From assembly GCA_900554855.1 (NCBI GenBank), contig USIZ01000033.1, positions 1-10,053 on the forward strand: a DNA stretch of 10,053 nucleotides. Direction: 5' to 3'. The translations under genes and the position numbers were made by a program. Shown here piece after piece: positions 1-5,556 of this stretch. The DNA is from an uncultured Eubacteriales bacterium. GTDB lineage: Bacteria; Bacillota; Clostridia; Oscillospirales; Oscillospiraceae. Under the pieces are notes generated by a model. It saw only the letters and a list, made by a program, of their open reading frames with translations, was not told the DNA's origin and did not search any database. Position 1 is the stretch's first letter. The number at the start of each line of letters is the position of its first letter.

Positions 1-76
1 CTTTCCGGGCGATGCCGGCGCGGGAAACCAGACGGCCGAAGCGGCCAAAACCGTTAATGCCAACTTTGATGCTCAT
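1..76 (-). CDS. gap: Glyceraldehyde-3-phosphate dehydrogenase, N-terminal fragment (cut by window edge)
   Basis: Only the first 25 codons are present; the rest lies beyond base 1. The translation begins MSIKVGINGFGRFGRLVSRA, the classic start of the Rossmann NAD-binding fold of GAPDH, with the GxGxxGR dinucleotide-binding loop (GFGRFGR, about residues 9-15). The enzyme oxidises glyceraldehyde-3-phosphate to 1,3-bisphosphoglycerate with NAD+ and phosphate in cytoplasmic glycolysis. The ATG at 76-74 follows an AGGAG ribosome binding site at 90-86. The gene is transcribed divergently from the pseudo-kinase gene at 479, across a 402-bp intergenic region. The family assignment is secure from this conserved start; whether it is the glycolytic copy or a second paralogue cannot be seen. 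Confidence 0.93.
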   Translation of the reverse strand, partial: MSIKVGINGFGRFGRLVSRAGIARK

Positions 77-138
77 GAGAGAACACTCCTTTTCACTGAT
101 TGTGATTGCAATACAGGGTTCTATTGAACTACGCCGCT

Positions 139-166
139 ATTATAATCCGAATTGTTTCATTTTGAA
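139..166 (-). promoter_or_regulatory. Probable sigma-A promoter of gap
   Basis: On the minus strand there is a perfect -10 hexamer TATAAT at 144-139. A 4/6 match to the -35 (TTCAAA) lies at 166-161 with a 16-bp spacer. Transcription would start near 132, giving a leader of about 55 nt before the gap ATG. The -10 is convincing; the -35 is weak, so an activator may help or the true -35 may be offset by a base or two. Confidence 0.6.
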
Positions 167-190
167 AGAGGGAATCCGAAAATTCAGCGT

Positions 191-257
191 TTTCACGGTT
201 TGAAGCGGGTGAAATATGAAAAGTGACCTCTTTAGCATCGTCATTATCACTAAAGAG
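191..257. repeat. Inverted repeats in the gap/kinase intergenic region
   Basis: Two inverted repeats lie in the otherwise gene-free stretch 77-478. The stronger is CTCTTTAG (228-235) and CTAAAGAG (250-257), perfect 8-bp arms around 14 bases. The weaker is TTTCAC (191-196) and GTGAAA (209-214) with a 12-base spacer. Neither is followed by a T-run, so they do not look like terminators. They sit about 25 to 90 bp upstream of the gap -35 and could be operators, but no known consensus was recognised. I see no gene between 77 and 478; the other signals there are the two promoters and the Spo0A-like boxes. Confidence 0.4.
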
Positions 258-350
258 ATGAAAAAATATCATAAATAGGCAACATTTCATGCAATAAAAA
301 GCACTTTTTTAAAAGTTTTCTGAAAAAATCCTTTCATACATGCGAGCAGC

Positions 351-377
351 TTCGGCAAAATTCGACACGATTCGACA
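351..377 (-). promoter_or_regulatory. Three tandem Spo0A-box-like heptamers (10-bp phased)
   Basis: Read on the minus strand, TGTCGAA occurs at 377-371 and again at 367-361, and TGCCGAA at 357-351. The first two equal the published 0A-box consensus TGTCGAA and the third fits TGNCGAA. The starts are exactly 10 bp apart, so the sites are head-to-tail on one face of the helix, the arrangement known for Spo0A dimers on tandem boxes. The group ends 6 bp upstream of the -35 of the rightward promoter at 384, a position suited to direct regulation of that promoter, more likely activation than steric block. It is roughly 185 bp upstream of the gap -35. Binding is inferred, not shown. Confidence 0.7.
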
Positions 378-383
378 TCGTTC

Positions 384-412
384 TTGCGCCGTGTGGAAGG
401 ATTTGCTATACT
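384..412 (+). promoter_or_regulatory. Extended -10 promoter of the pseudo-kinase gene
   Basis: A -35 TTGCGC (384-389) and a -10 TATACT (407-412) are separated by 17 bp. TG at 404-405 makes the -10 of the extended type (TGnTATACT). The start would be near 419, giving a leader of about 60 nt. That leader contains a small perfect hairpin, GCCCAT (428-433) and ATGGGC (438-443) with a 4-base loop. The Spo0A-like boxes sit directly upstream. Confidence 0.7.
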
Positions 413-478
413 TAACTTAAATAAGCGGCCCATCAGCATGGGCAACCTAATATGCAGAGGAGTGAGCGAGGTGAGTGA

Positions 479-1564
479 ATGCGTGATTTCAAACTTTCCG
501 GCCCGGCATGGTTTGATGCCAGTCCGGAGCCGGTGATCCTTGCGCACGATGGAGACACGGCCTATTACAACGCTGCGGCAGCCGCACTGGCGGAGCGGAG
601 CGGCTGGACGCTGAAGGAAGATGCCCCACTTCCGGAGCCGCTGCGGGCGATCGACGGGGTGGGCGTGCAGACGCTGGAACTGGCCGGAGAGCACTGGGTG
701 TGCCGAACGGAACGACTGAAGGCGGGATTGCTGATCTGTTTGACGCTGAGTCCGGCTTCAATCACTGTGCCGCTGGAGCGGTTGGCACAGCTGGCGGAGC
801 AGATGCGCCTGCCTTTGGGCAGTTTGATCGGCGTCAGTCAGCTGTTGGCACAGTCCGACGGGGAGCGCACGGAGGAAAAAACAAGTCAGTATCAGAGCAT
901 ACAGCGCAAGAGCTATTACACGCTGTTGAGAATACTGAATACGCTGGAGACATTGGGCAGCCTGTCGGACGGACGCCGTCCTTTTCAGGGAGAACCGCTG
1001 GATCTGGGCGGACTGTGCGCCGAGGTGGTACGCCGGGTGCAGAGCGTCTGTGACGAGGTCGGCTGTGCAGTAGAGCTCCGGCAGAACGGGGGCAACCTGC
1101 TGGTGCAGGGGGAGGATGACCTGCTGCGCCAGATGCTTTACCATTTGATCTCCAATGCCATCCGCGCTGCGGGGGATGGAGGACAGGTCACGCTGGAGTT
1201 GGAACAATGCAGAGAAAAAGACCGCCGCTGGGTGCGGCTGGTCATCTGGGACAGCGGCGGCGGCTTCAAGCCGGAGCAGCTTGCCCGGGCGTTTGATCCG
1301 GCCCAGGGTGCGGCGGGGCTCTCCGACCGGTCGGAAGGACTTGGTATGGGGCTTGTGCTCTGCAAGCGCGTTGCGGAGCGGCATGGCGGACGCCTGGCGG
1401 TGATGACTGGCGCAAGCGCGGTGACGGCGGTGGAGCTGCCCCTGTGCGACGGGCTGTCCTTTGGCACCCTGCATTCTCCGTCCGACCTCAGCGGCGGGTT
1501 CAACGAAACGCTGGTTCAGCTGTCGGATGTGCTGCCATGGCAGTGCTTTGCAGAGGAAGCGTGA
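479..1564 (+). CDS. PAS-like/HATPase protein, histidine-kinase-like but lacking the phosphoacceptor His
   Basis: This is a 361-residue protein with no membrane segment, so probably cytoplasmic. Residues 10-90 look like a divergent PAS sensor (FDASPEPVILAHDG...YYNAAAAAL). Residues 98-160 resemble the HisKA dimerisation helices, but where kinases have SHELRTPL this one reads AEQMRLPL (106-113), with Glu107 at the His position. The catalytic ATPase domain (about 165-322) keeps the N box (LISNAIRAA, Asn226), the G1 box (DSGGG, 258-262), the F region (LARAFDP) and the G2 box (GLGMGL, 287-292). A 40-residue tail follows. It should therefore bind ATP but not autophosphorylate on the usual His. An in-frame stop directly precedes the ATG at 479, and GAGGTGA at 468-474 is the likely ribosome binding site. 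Spo0A-like boxes upstream suggest a link to sporulation or stationary phase. The role is unproven: pseudokinase, phosphatase or partner of a true kinase. Confidence 0.8.
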   Translation: MRDFKLSGPAWFDASPEPVILAHDGDTAYYNAAAAALAERSGWTLKEDAPLPEPLRAIDGVGVQTLELAGEHWVCRTERLKAGLLICLTLSPASITVPLERLAQLAEQMRLPLGSLIGVSQLLAQSDGERTEEKTSQYQSIQRKSYYTLLRILNTLETLGSLSDGRRPFQGEPLDLGGLCAEVVRRVQSVCDEVGCAVELRQNGGNLLVQGEDDLLRQMLYHLISNAIRAAGDGGQVTLELEQCREKDRRWVRLVIWDSGGGFKPEQLARAFDPAQGAAGLSDRSEGLGMGLVLCKRVAERHGGRLAVMTGASAVTAVELPLCDGLSFGTLHSPSDLSGGFNETLVQLSDVLPWQCFAEEA

Positions 1565-1586
1565 ACGGCTGTCATAAAATGTGAAT

Positions 1587-1620
1587 AGTGCCGGGTGTCT
1601 ATGCGGACACCCGGTACTTT
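1587..1620 (+). terminator. Hairpin terminator after the pseudo-kinase gene
   Basis: A 13-bp stem with one G-U pair joins 1587-1599 to 1606-1618 around a 6-base loop (core CCGGGTGTC and GACACCCGG). It starts 22 bp after the stop codon and ends in TTT. The T-run is short, so termination may be partial and some readthrough into the next gene is possible. Confidence 0.6.
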
Positions 1621-1641
1621 CCTGAAAAGGATGCGATCAAA

Positions 1642-2133
1642 ATGGAACTGCGGATTGCCCGGCAGGCGGATCTGCCCCGGCTGCTGGAGATTTATAATTA
1701 TGAAGTCACCCATGGTGTGGCCACGCTGGACGTCCACCCTCAGACAATGGAGCAGCGACAGGCGTGGTTTGATGCGCACAATGTGGAAAATCATCCGCTC
1801 TATGTGGCGGAGCAGAATGGTGTTGTGGCCGGTTACGCCAGTCTGTCCGCCTACCGTGAGAAAGAGGCCTTCGCTTCTACCGTAGAGCTCTCCATCTATG
1901 TGGCCCCGGAGTGCCGGCGGCAGGGGGTTGCGGCGGCACTGATGGAGTTCATTCTGCAAAAGGCGCGGGAGGACGCACGCACACACAATGTGGTCAGTGT
2001 CATCACCGCAGGGAATGAGGCCAGCATCAGGCTTCATGAGCGGTTTGGATTTACCTTCTGCGGTACTGTGCCGGAGGTGGGCGTCAAATTTGGCCGCCTG
2101 CTGGATATTGATCATTACAGCTTGCTCGTATAG
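1642..2133 (+). CDS. GNAT N-acetyltransferase, phosphinothricin/methionine-sulfoximine acetyltransferase-like
   Basis: This 163-residue protein is close to the usual family length. It matches the PAT/MnaT branch of GNAT enzymes: IYNYEVTHGVATLD at 17-30, an RxxWF motif, PLYVAE at 52-57, and GYASLSAYREK at 64-74. The acetyl-CoA loop RRQGVAAAL is at 92-100, followed by ITAGNEASIRLHERFGF (121-137) and EVGVKFGRLLDIDHY (145-159). Family members transfer acetyl from acetyl-CoA to the amino group of small amino-acid-like substrates such as phosphinothricin, methionine sulfoximine or ordinary amino acids; the real substrate here is unknown. The ATG at 1642 is preferred, with AAAGG at 1626-1630. An upstream in-frame GTG at 1588 lies inside the preceding terminator stem and adds 18 residues that do not fit the family. 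It may be expressed by readthrough from the pseudo-kinase gene, as no clear separate promoter was seen. Confidence 0.9.
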   Translation: MELRIARQADLPRLLEIYNYEVTHGVATLDVHPQTMEQRQAWFDAHNVENHPLYVAEQNGVVAGYASLSAYREKEAFASTVELSIYVAPECRRQGVAAALMEFILQKAREDARTHNVVSVITAGNEASIRLHERFGFTFCGTVPEVGVKFGRLLDIDHYSLLV

Positions 2134-2142
2134 CAGAAACAG

Positions 2143-2171
2143 AGCCCTTCGCGCCAGGCGCGAAGGGCTTT
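2143..2171. terminator. Bidirectional terminator between convergent acetyltransferase genes
   Basis: A perfect 12-bp stem, AGCCCTTCGCGC (2143-2154) and its complement (2158-2169), closes a 3-base loop. On the plus strand it ends in TTT, and on the minus strand the following bases are CTGTTTC. It begins 10 bp after the plus-strand GNAT stop, and the minus-strand gene ends at 2218, so it can serve both. Confidence 0.8.
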
Positions 2172-2217
2172 CCGTTTGCGGCAAATTGAACTGCTTGAAT
2201 CGTTGAGGTGGGGGTGC

Positions 2218-3078
2218 TCAATCCATGGCAAAGCCCCAGAAGGGGAGCTCAAATGTCTCCGGGAACTTCCCGCCGCCGGGGACGAGAATGCAGTCCTCCC
2301 GCAGCTCCCCCTGGCCGTCATGCCAGAAGGCGGGGGTGCGCACCTCTGCGCTGGTGCAGCCAAGCGTCTGCATCATCATCTGTCCGGACTCTGCGGCGTC
2401 GCCGTCAGGAAAGAGCAGCTCCCGCAGGGTGAGCTTGCCGTCTTCCCGGTCACCCAGGCAGATCCCCGGCGCACCGTTCAGCTCAAACTGCCAGAGTCCG
2501 CCGCCGTAGAGCTCGCAGTAGGTCTGCTGGAGCTTGAATGCTTTTTCCGGTGCTTCGATATGGGGGCGGCCGGTCAAAAATGCTTCCCGCTGGCGTAGAT
2601 AGTCCTCCGGGGCGATGGGGGAGACGCTTCCGGTCACAGGAGCGGGGGCGTCGAGAGTGATGCACCGATGGAAGAATACGCTCCGGGTGCCCAGAATGTT
2701 CTGATACCACCGGCGCAGGGACTCGCTGGCCGGGACAAAGCAGACGAAATCGTTGCCCCGCAGATAGCCTTCCACGCCGCTGCGCCAGATCGTCCTGCCG
2801 CCATAGCCGCAGCCCCGGTGCTGTTCCGGCGTACCGAGGGCGTAGAGGTAAGAGCAGGAATAACGCCTGCTGTTTGCATGGAGTGTATAACCGTCCAGCA
2901 GATAGATGGCGCTGCAAAGTGTGCCGTCCACTTCGGCAACCACGCCGTCACCGGGGCGGTAGCACCGGTCGAAATAGACGTCTGCACAGGCGGTGTCTCC
3001 GTCATAAGCTGCGCTCCAGATCTCCCTCAATGCGCGCTCGTCTCCGGGTTGAGTGAGGCGGTAAATGGGTTTGCTCAT
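2218..3078 (-). CDS. GNAT-family N-acetyltransferase with C-terminal extension, substrate unknown
   Basis: This is a 286-residue protein. The first 140 residues form a GNAT fold: MSKPIYRLTQPGDERALREIW at the start, a central strand GTLCSAIYLLDGYTL (about 52-66), then SYLYALGTPEQHRGCGYGG (77-94) with the acetyl-CoA loop HRGCGYG (87-93). PASESLRRWYQNILG (116-130) resembles the usual C-terminal GNAT helix. Residues 150-286 are a further domain that may be a degenerate second GNAT half, as in other double-domain acetyltransferases; this is inference. The start at 3078 has a strong GGGGAGG ribosome binding site and a near-consensus promoter just upstream. An in-frame upstream start at 3207 would lie before that promoter, so it is rejected. 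The gene is convergent with the GNAT gene at 1642 but not obviously a paralogue of it. Confidence 0.85.
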   Translation of the reverse strand: MSKPIYRLTQPGDERALREIWSAAYDGDTACADVYFDRCYRPGDGVVAEVDGTLCSAIYLLDGYTLHANSRRYSCSYLYALGTPEQHRGCGYGGRTIWRSGVEGYLRGNDFVCFVPASESLRRWYQNILGTRSVFFHRCITLDAPAPVTGSVSPIAPEDYLRQREAFLTGRPHIEAPEKAFKLQQTYCELYGGGLWQFELNGAPGICLGDREDGKLTLRELLFPDGDAAESGQMMMQTLGCTSAEVRTPAFWHDGQGELREDCILVPGGGKFPETFELPFWGFAMD

Positions 3079-3106
3079 ATCAATTCCTCCCCAATTATGT
3101 AACAAA

Positions 3107-3135
3107 ATTGTAGTCGGAATTGATATGCCCGTCAA
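3107..3135 (-). promoter_or_regulatory. Sigma-A promoter of the leftward GNAT gene
   Basis: Minus-strand TTGACG (3135-3130), a 17-bp spacer and TACAAT (3112-3107) match consensus at 5/6 each. Transcription would begin near 3100, only about 20 nt before the ATG at 3078. This shows that the GNAT gene can be transcribed independently of the marR/membrane-protein pair upstream. Confidence 0.8.
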
Positions 3136-3245
3136 GGGCATAAAACGAAAGCCCTCCGCATGTGCAGAAACTTTATATTCCTTTACTTCTTTCGGGCACA
3201 GCTCCACAAGCGCTTCAAGCGTTATCTGTACACAATATTATTTTA

Positions 3246-3926
3246 TTAGAACATAAGCTGAAGGCCCATTGCGATGATCCACATATATGCACATGTCTTT
3301 GGGATCATCAGCAATCCGACCTCGGGCTTTGTTTTGCTGAACAGTGTCACCGGAATGTAACAACCAAAAGAGATGAGAATTGCTGCAACCATCCGTGTCA
3401 TATGATAGCCGTTTGCGTTGCCTGAAATGGCATAAAGAATGATCACGCCGATGCCGGTCACGGCAAAGACTGCATTTCGGAGCACGGACAGTTTCCTGTT
3501 TCCGTCATCCGCACACCAGTTATTCTGCGGCAAAAGGCAGATGAGGATCCGGATGATTGCCGAAATCCAGATCATTGCTGCCACGGGGATCGGCATCCTG
3601 AGATCAGGAAAGGTAGATTGCCAGACGTACATCAGAATAATATAAAATGCGGTCATCGTAATGGAAGACACCTGTAAGCCAATTCCAAGCTGTCTCTTGA
3701 TCCGGTCATTGCTTCCATGCACGGCCCGGATGATTCTGGGCACGAGATGGAACGCATCTCCACCGCAGAGGGTCAAGGTCAGGATGCCATAGAGAACAAA
3801 CAATGAACTTCCCTTGGAAAATACAAAAAACAGGATCCCCGCAGTCAGGTCAAACAGCAGATAGGCTGCGTCAAAGACCGCCTCCATCAGATCCGGCATC
3901 TTTGGCTTGTAATTGCTCTGTCTCAT
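3246..3926 (-). CDS. Seven-helix integral membrane protein of unknown function, coupled to marR
   Basis: This 226-residue protein is highly hydrophobic, with about seven predicted membrane helices (roughly 18-36, 40-57, 84-102, 112-131, 151-168, 177-196, 205-222). Distinct polar motifs lie between them: GDAFHLVPR (56-64), LLPQNNW (131-137) and PEVGLLMIPKTCAY (201-214). I believe similar uncharacterised membrane proteins occur in other Firmicutes, but I know no function. There is no ABC, MATE or MFS signature. Its ATG (3926-3924) overlaps the TGA of the MarR gene (ATGA), with AAGGAGGGG just before it, so translation is probably coupled. That pairing suggests it is the main target of this MarR regulator, perhaps a stress-response, sensing or transport protein. 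An upstream start at 3956 adds 10 residues inside marR and lacks the better ribosome binding site. Confidence 0.8.
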   Translation of the reverse strand: MRQSNYKPKMPDLMEAVFDAAYLLFDLTAGILFFVFSKGSSLFVLYGILTLTLCGGDAFHLVPRIIRAVHGSNDRIKRQLGIGLQVSSITMTAFYIILMYVWQSTFPDLRMPIPVAAMIWISAIIRILICLLPQNNWCADDGNRKLSVLRNAVFAVTGIGVIILYAISGNANGYHMTRMVAAILISFGCYIPVTLFSKTKPEVGLLMIPKTCAYMWIIAMGLQLMF

Positions 3927-4366
3927 TTTTGCCCCTCCTTGTATTTCCTCATGCATTCATCCGCATTATCATGGATTCTGCAAAAGATGCTGATGCAGAT
4001 ATCCTTCTCCTCCTGAGTCAGCCCGCTCAGAACGTCTTTGGAAAACTGCGCCTGAACTTGCGTCCCGGCGTCTATAATAGGGGCGGAACGGTCGGTCAAA
4101 GTGATTTCAATTCGCTTTTTGTTGCTCTTGTTTTGAACCCGTCTGATCAGACCTTTGCGCTCCAGACTTTTCAGCGAAACAGATACATGTGATTTTGTCG
4201 ATTTACGGATCATTACGATATCTGCTGCCGTATTGTGCTGCGGATTGCTGTGCAGAAACATAAGGATATCATACTCCATCTGTGTCAGGTCGTATCTGGC
4301 ACAAACCCTGCCGGCAAGCAGTTCGTAGTAATCTGTGATCGTCTTATGCTGATCCCAGAATTGCAT
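3923..4366 (-). CDS. MarR-family transcriptional regulator
   Basis: This 147-residue protein has the typical MarR layout: an N-terminal helix for dimerisation, a winged helix-turn-helix at about 27-98, and C-terminal dimer helices. The recognition helix is around STKSHVSVSLKSLERKGLI (56-74). The wing is RRVQNKSNKKRIEITLTDRSAP, with the conserved basic and acidic residues of the family (K/R near 84-85, LTDR at 90-93). MarR dimers bind palindromes as repressors and release them on binding small ligands or on cysteine oxidation. Cysteines at 22, 124, 129 and 138 are visible, but no sensing role can be claimed. The ATG at 4366 follows AAGGAGG (4379-4373). The gene is first in a two-gene unit with the seven-helix membrane protein and has a near-perfect promoter overlapped by a palindrome, so autorepression is likely. 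Confidence 0.92.
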   Translation of the reverse strand: MQFWDQHKTITDYYELLAGRVCARYDLTQMEYDILMFLHSNPQHNTAADIVMIRKSTKSHVSVSLKSLERKGLIRRVQNKSNKKRIEITLTDRSAPIIDAGTQVQAQFSKDVLSGLTQEEKDICISIFCRIHDNADECMRKYKEGQK

Positions 4367-4380
4367 TGTTGCCCTCCTTT

Positions 4381-4400
4381 ATCGTTCTATTTTGAACGAT
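4381..4400. promoter_or_regulatory. Palindromic operator, probable MarR autoregulatory site
   Basis: ATCGTTC (4381-4387) and GAACGAT (4394-4400) are perfect 7-bp arms around 6 AT-only bases, total 20 bp. It overlaps two bases of the marR -10 hexamer and covers the expected transcription start (about 4392), ending next to the ribosome binding site. Size, symmetry and position fit a MarR-dimer operator. Confidence 0.75.
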
Positions 4401-4427
4401 TATACGCTGAGGCATTCTGTTTGTCAA
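4399..4427 (-). promoter_or_regulatory. Consensus sigma-A promoter of marR and the membrane-protein gene
   Basis: Minus-strand TTGACA (4427-4422), a 17-bp spacer and TATAAT (4404-4399) are an exact consensus match. Such a strong promoter overlapped by a palindrome is what one expects of a tightly repressed, inducible unit. Confidence 0.9.
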
Positions 4428-4460
4428 GGAACAAAGCAGACAGCAGAATCGTAGATCCTG

Positions 4461-4518
4461 CACGTGCCAAAAGTCCCATGTCCAACATCTTGATGATGCG
4501 GACATGGGACTTGACGTG
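4461..4518 (-). terminator. Large hairpin terminator at the end of the peptide ABC operon
   Basis: A perfect 13-bp stem pairs 4471-4483 with 4500-4512 (core AAGTCCCATGTCC). An outer CACGT/ACGTG stem (4461-4465 with 4514-4518) and an inner CATC/GATG mini-stem (about 4486-4494) can also form. On the minus strand the main stem runs into TTTT, so it fits a terminator about 55 nt past the stop codon of the last permease gene. The outer and inner stems make it longer than a simple terminator. Confidence 0.7.
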
Positions 4519-4573
4519 TCATTTCACCAGACTTATTTTACGAATCCAGGCAAAGAACGGGCCACAATTCAGG

Positions 4574-5542
4574 TCAGGCGACCTCGCTGTTTTTTCTGGA
4601 AGCGACGTACTTGTCGGCGATCCTGCGGATTTTTTTCAGGCTGAAGGAGCCCATACCGCCCTTCAGACGGGGATCCAGAATATCGCGGACGCCGTCACCG
4701 AACATTGCGGCGGCAAAGACCATGATGGTGATGGCCAGACCGGGGGCGAGACCGATCCAGGGAGCGGTGTACATCTTGCTGCGGCCCTGAGAGGTCAGAA
4801 TATAGCCCCAGGAGGGGGTATTGATGTTGACGCCGAAGCCGAGGAAGTTCAGGGTGGCTTCCATCATAATGGTGCCGCCCAGGCTGTTGGCCAGGTTCAT
4901 GAGTACCAGGGGGAGAATGTTGGGCAGAACATGGTACACCATACGCCAGACATTCTTGCCGCCCAGCATTTTGGACATATTGCAGTAGCCGCTGTCCTTC
5001 ACGGAGATGGCGGCGGAGCGGATCATGCGCGAGCCGCCGATGCCGCCGGGGATGGACAGCACGATGATCATAGGCAGCATACCGGAGCCGAGCATAGTCA
5101 TCATAATGAGCATAATGAGCATTCCGGGGATGCACTGCCATGCGTCAATGAATCGCTGGAGGATCAGGTCGAACTTGCCGCCAATGACTGCGCTGGCCAC
5201 GCCGATGACCACCGAGATCACGGTGGAGAGGATAGTGCAGGTGATGCCCAGAATGACGGAGGTACGCGCACCATAGATCATGTAGCTGAGCATATCCACG
5301 CCCATAGCATCGGTGCCCAGCGGGTGCTGGAGAGAGGGGGCTTTGCCGGCATCGATCAGGCTGGAGGCCAGCATGCCGTTCTCCATTTTCTGCGGGGCGA
5401 GCACATCGGCGAAGATGGCAACCAGAATGAAGAAGATCAGAACGACCATGCCGAAGAAGGCGACCTTCTTGGTGCGCCAGAGCAGAGATAGGAATTCGAC
5501 AAATTTGTTTTTCTGCTTATGTGCAGTATTTTTCTCTTTCAT
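4574..5542 (-). CDS. ABC transporter permease, DppC/OppC type
   Basis: This 322-residue membrane protein is the second permease of a family-5 (dipeptide/oligopeptide/nickel) ABC importer. An OppC-type N-terminus with a first helix at about 27-48 (VAFFGMVVLIFFILVAIFADVLAP) is followed by HPLGTDAMGVDMLSYMIYGAR (73-93), the standard family motif, and the BPD_transp_1 domain with about five more helices. The EAA-type coupling loop that contacts the ATPases lies at about 176-208 and ends in HVLPN. The family normally stops near DILDPRL (287-293); here about 30 basic residues follow. The ATG at 5542 has GGGAGG 8 bases upstream and starts 14 bp after the permease B stop. A longer GTG start at 5587 would overlap permease B and is less likely. 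It is the last gene of the operon. The substrate cannot be told from sequence. Confidence 0.93.
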   Translation of the reverse strand: MKEKNTAHKQKNKFVEFLSLLWRTKKVAFFGMVVLIFFILVAIFADVLAPQKMENGMLASSLIDAGKAPSLQHPLGTDAMGVDMLSYMIYGARTSVILGITCTILSTVISVVIGVASAVIGGKFDLILQRFIDAWQCIPGMLIMLIMMTMLGSGMLPMIIVLSIPGGIGGSRMIRSAAISVKDSGYCNMSKMLGGKNVWRMVYHVLPNILPLVLMNLANSLGGTIMMEATLNFLGFGVNINTPSWGYILTSQGRSKMYTAPWIGLAPGLAITIMVFAAAMFGDGVRDILDPRLKGGMGSFSLKKIRRIADKYVASRKNSEVA

Positions 5543-5556
5543 TTGTTCCGCCTCCC

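Noticed and set aside
201..214. Possible CcpA cre site (TGAAGCGGGTGAAA) upstream of gap
   Set aside because: Only the left half resembles the cre consensus and the right half lacks the expected CA end and symmetry.
287..694. Minus-strand open frame overlapping the Spo0A-like boxes and the pseudo-kinase start
   Set aside because: No ribosome binding site or recognisable motif, and it covers the promoter and coding start of a better supported gene.
1588..1641. Upstream GTG start of the PAT-like acetyltransferase
   Set aside because: The codon lies inside the terminator stem of the preceding gene, and the added residues do not fit the family.
3079..3207. 43-residue N-terminal extension of the leftward GNAT gene
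   Set aside because: It would start upstream of a near-consensus promoter, and the ATG at 3078 has a strong ribosome binding site and begins the GNAT fold.
4235..5491. Plus-strand open frame of 418 codons opposite marR and permease C
   Set aside because: It runs antisense through two unrelated genes and the terminator between them, and the product is a His/Asp/Gly-rich shadow.
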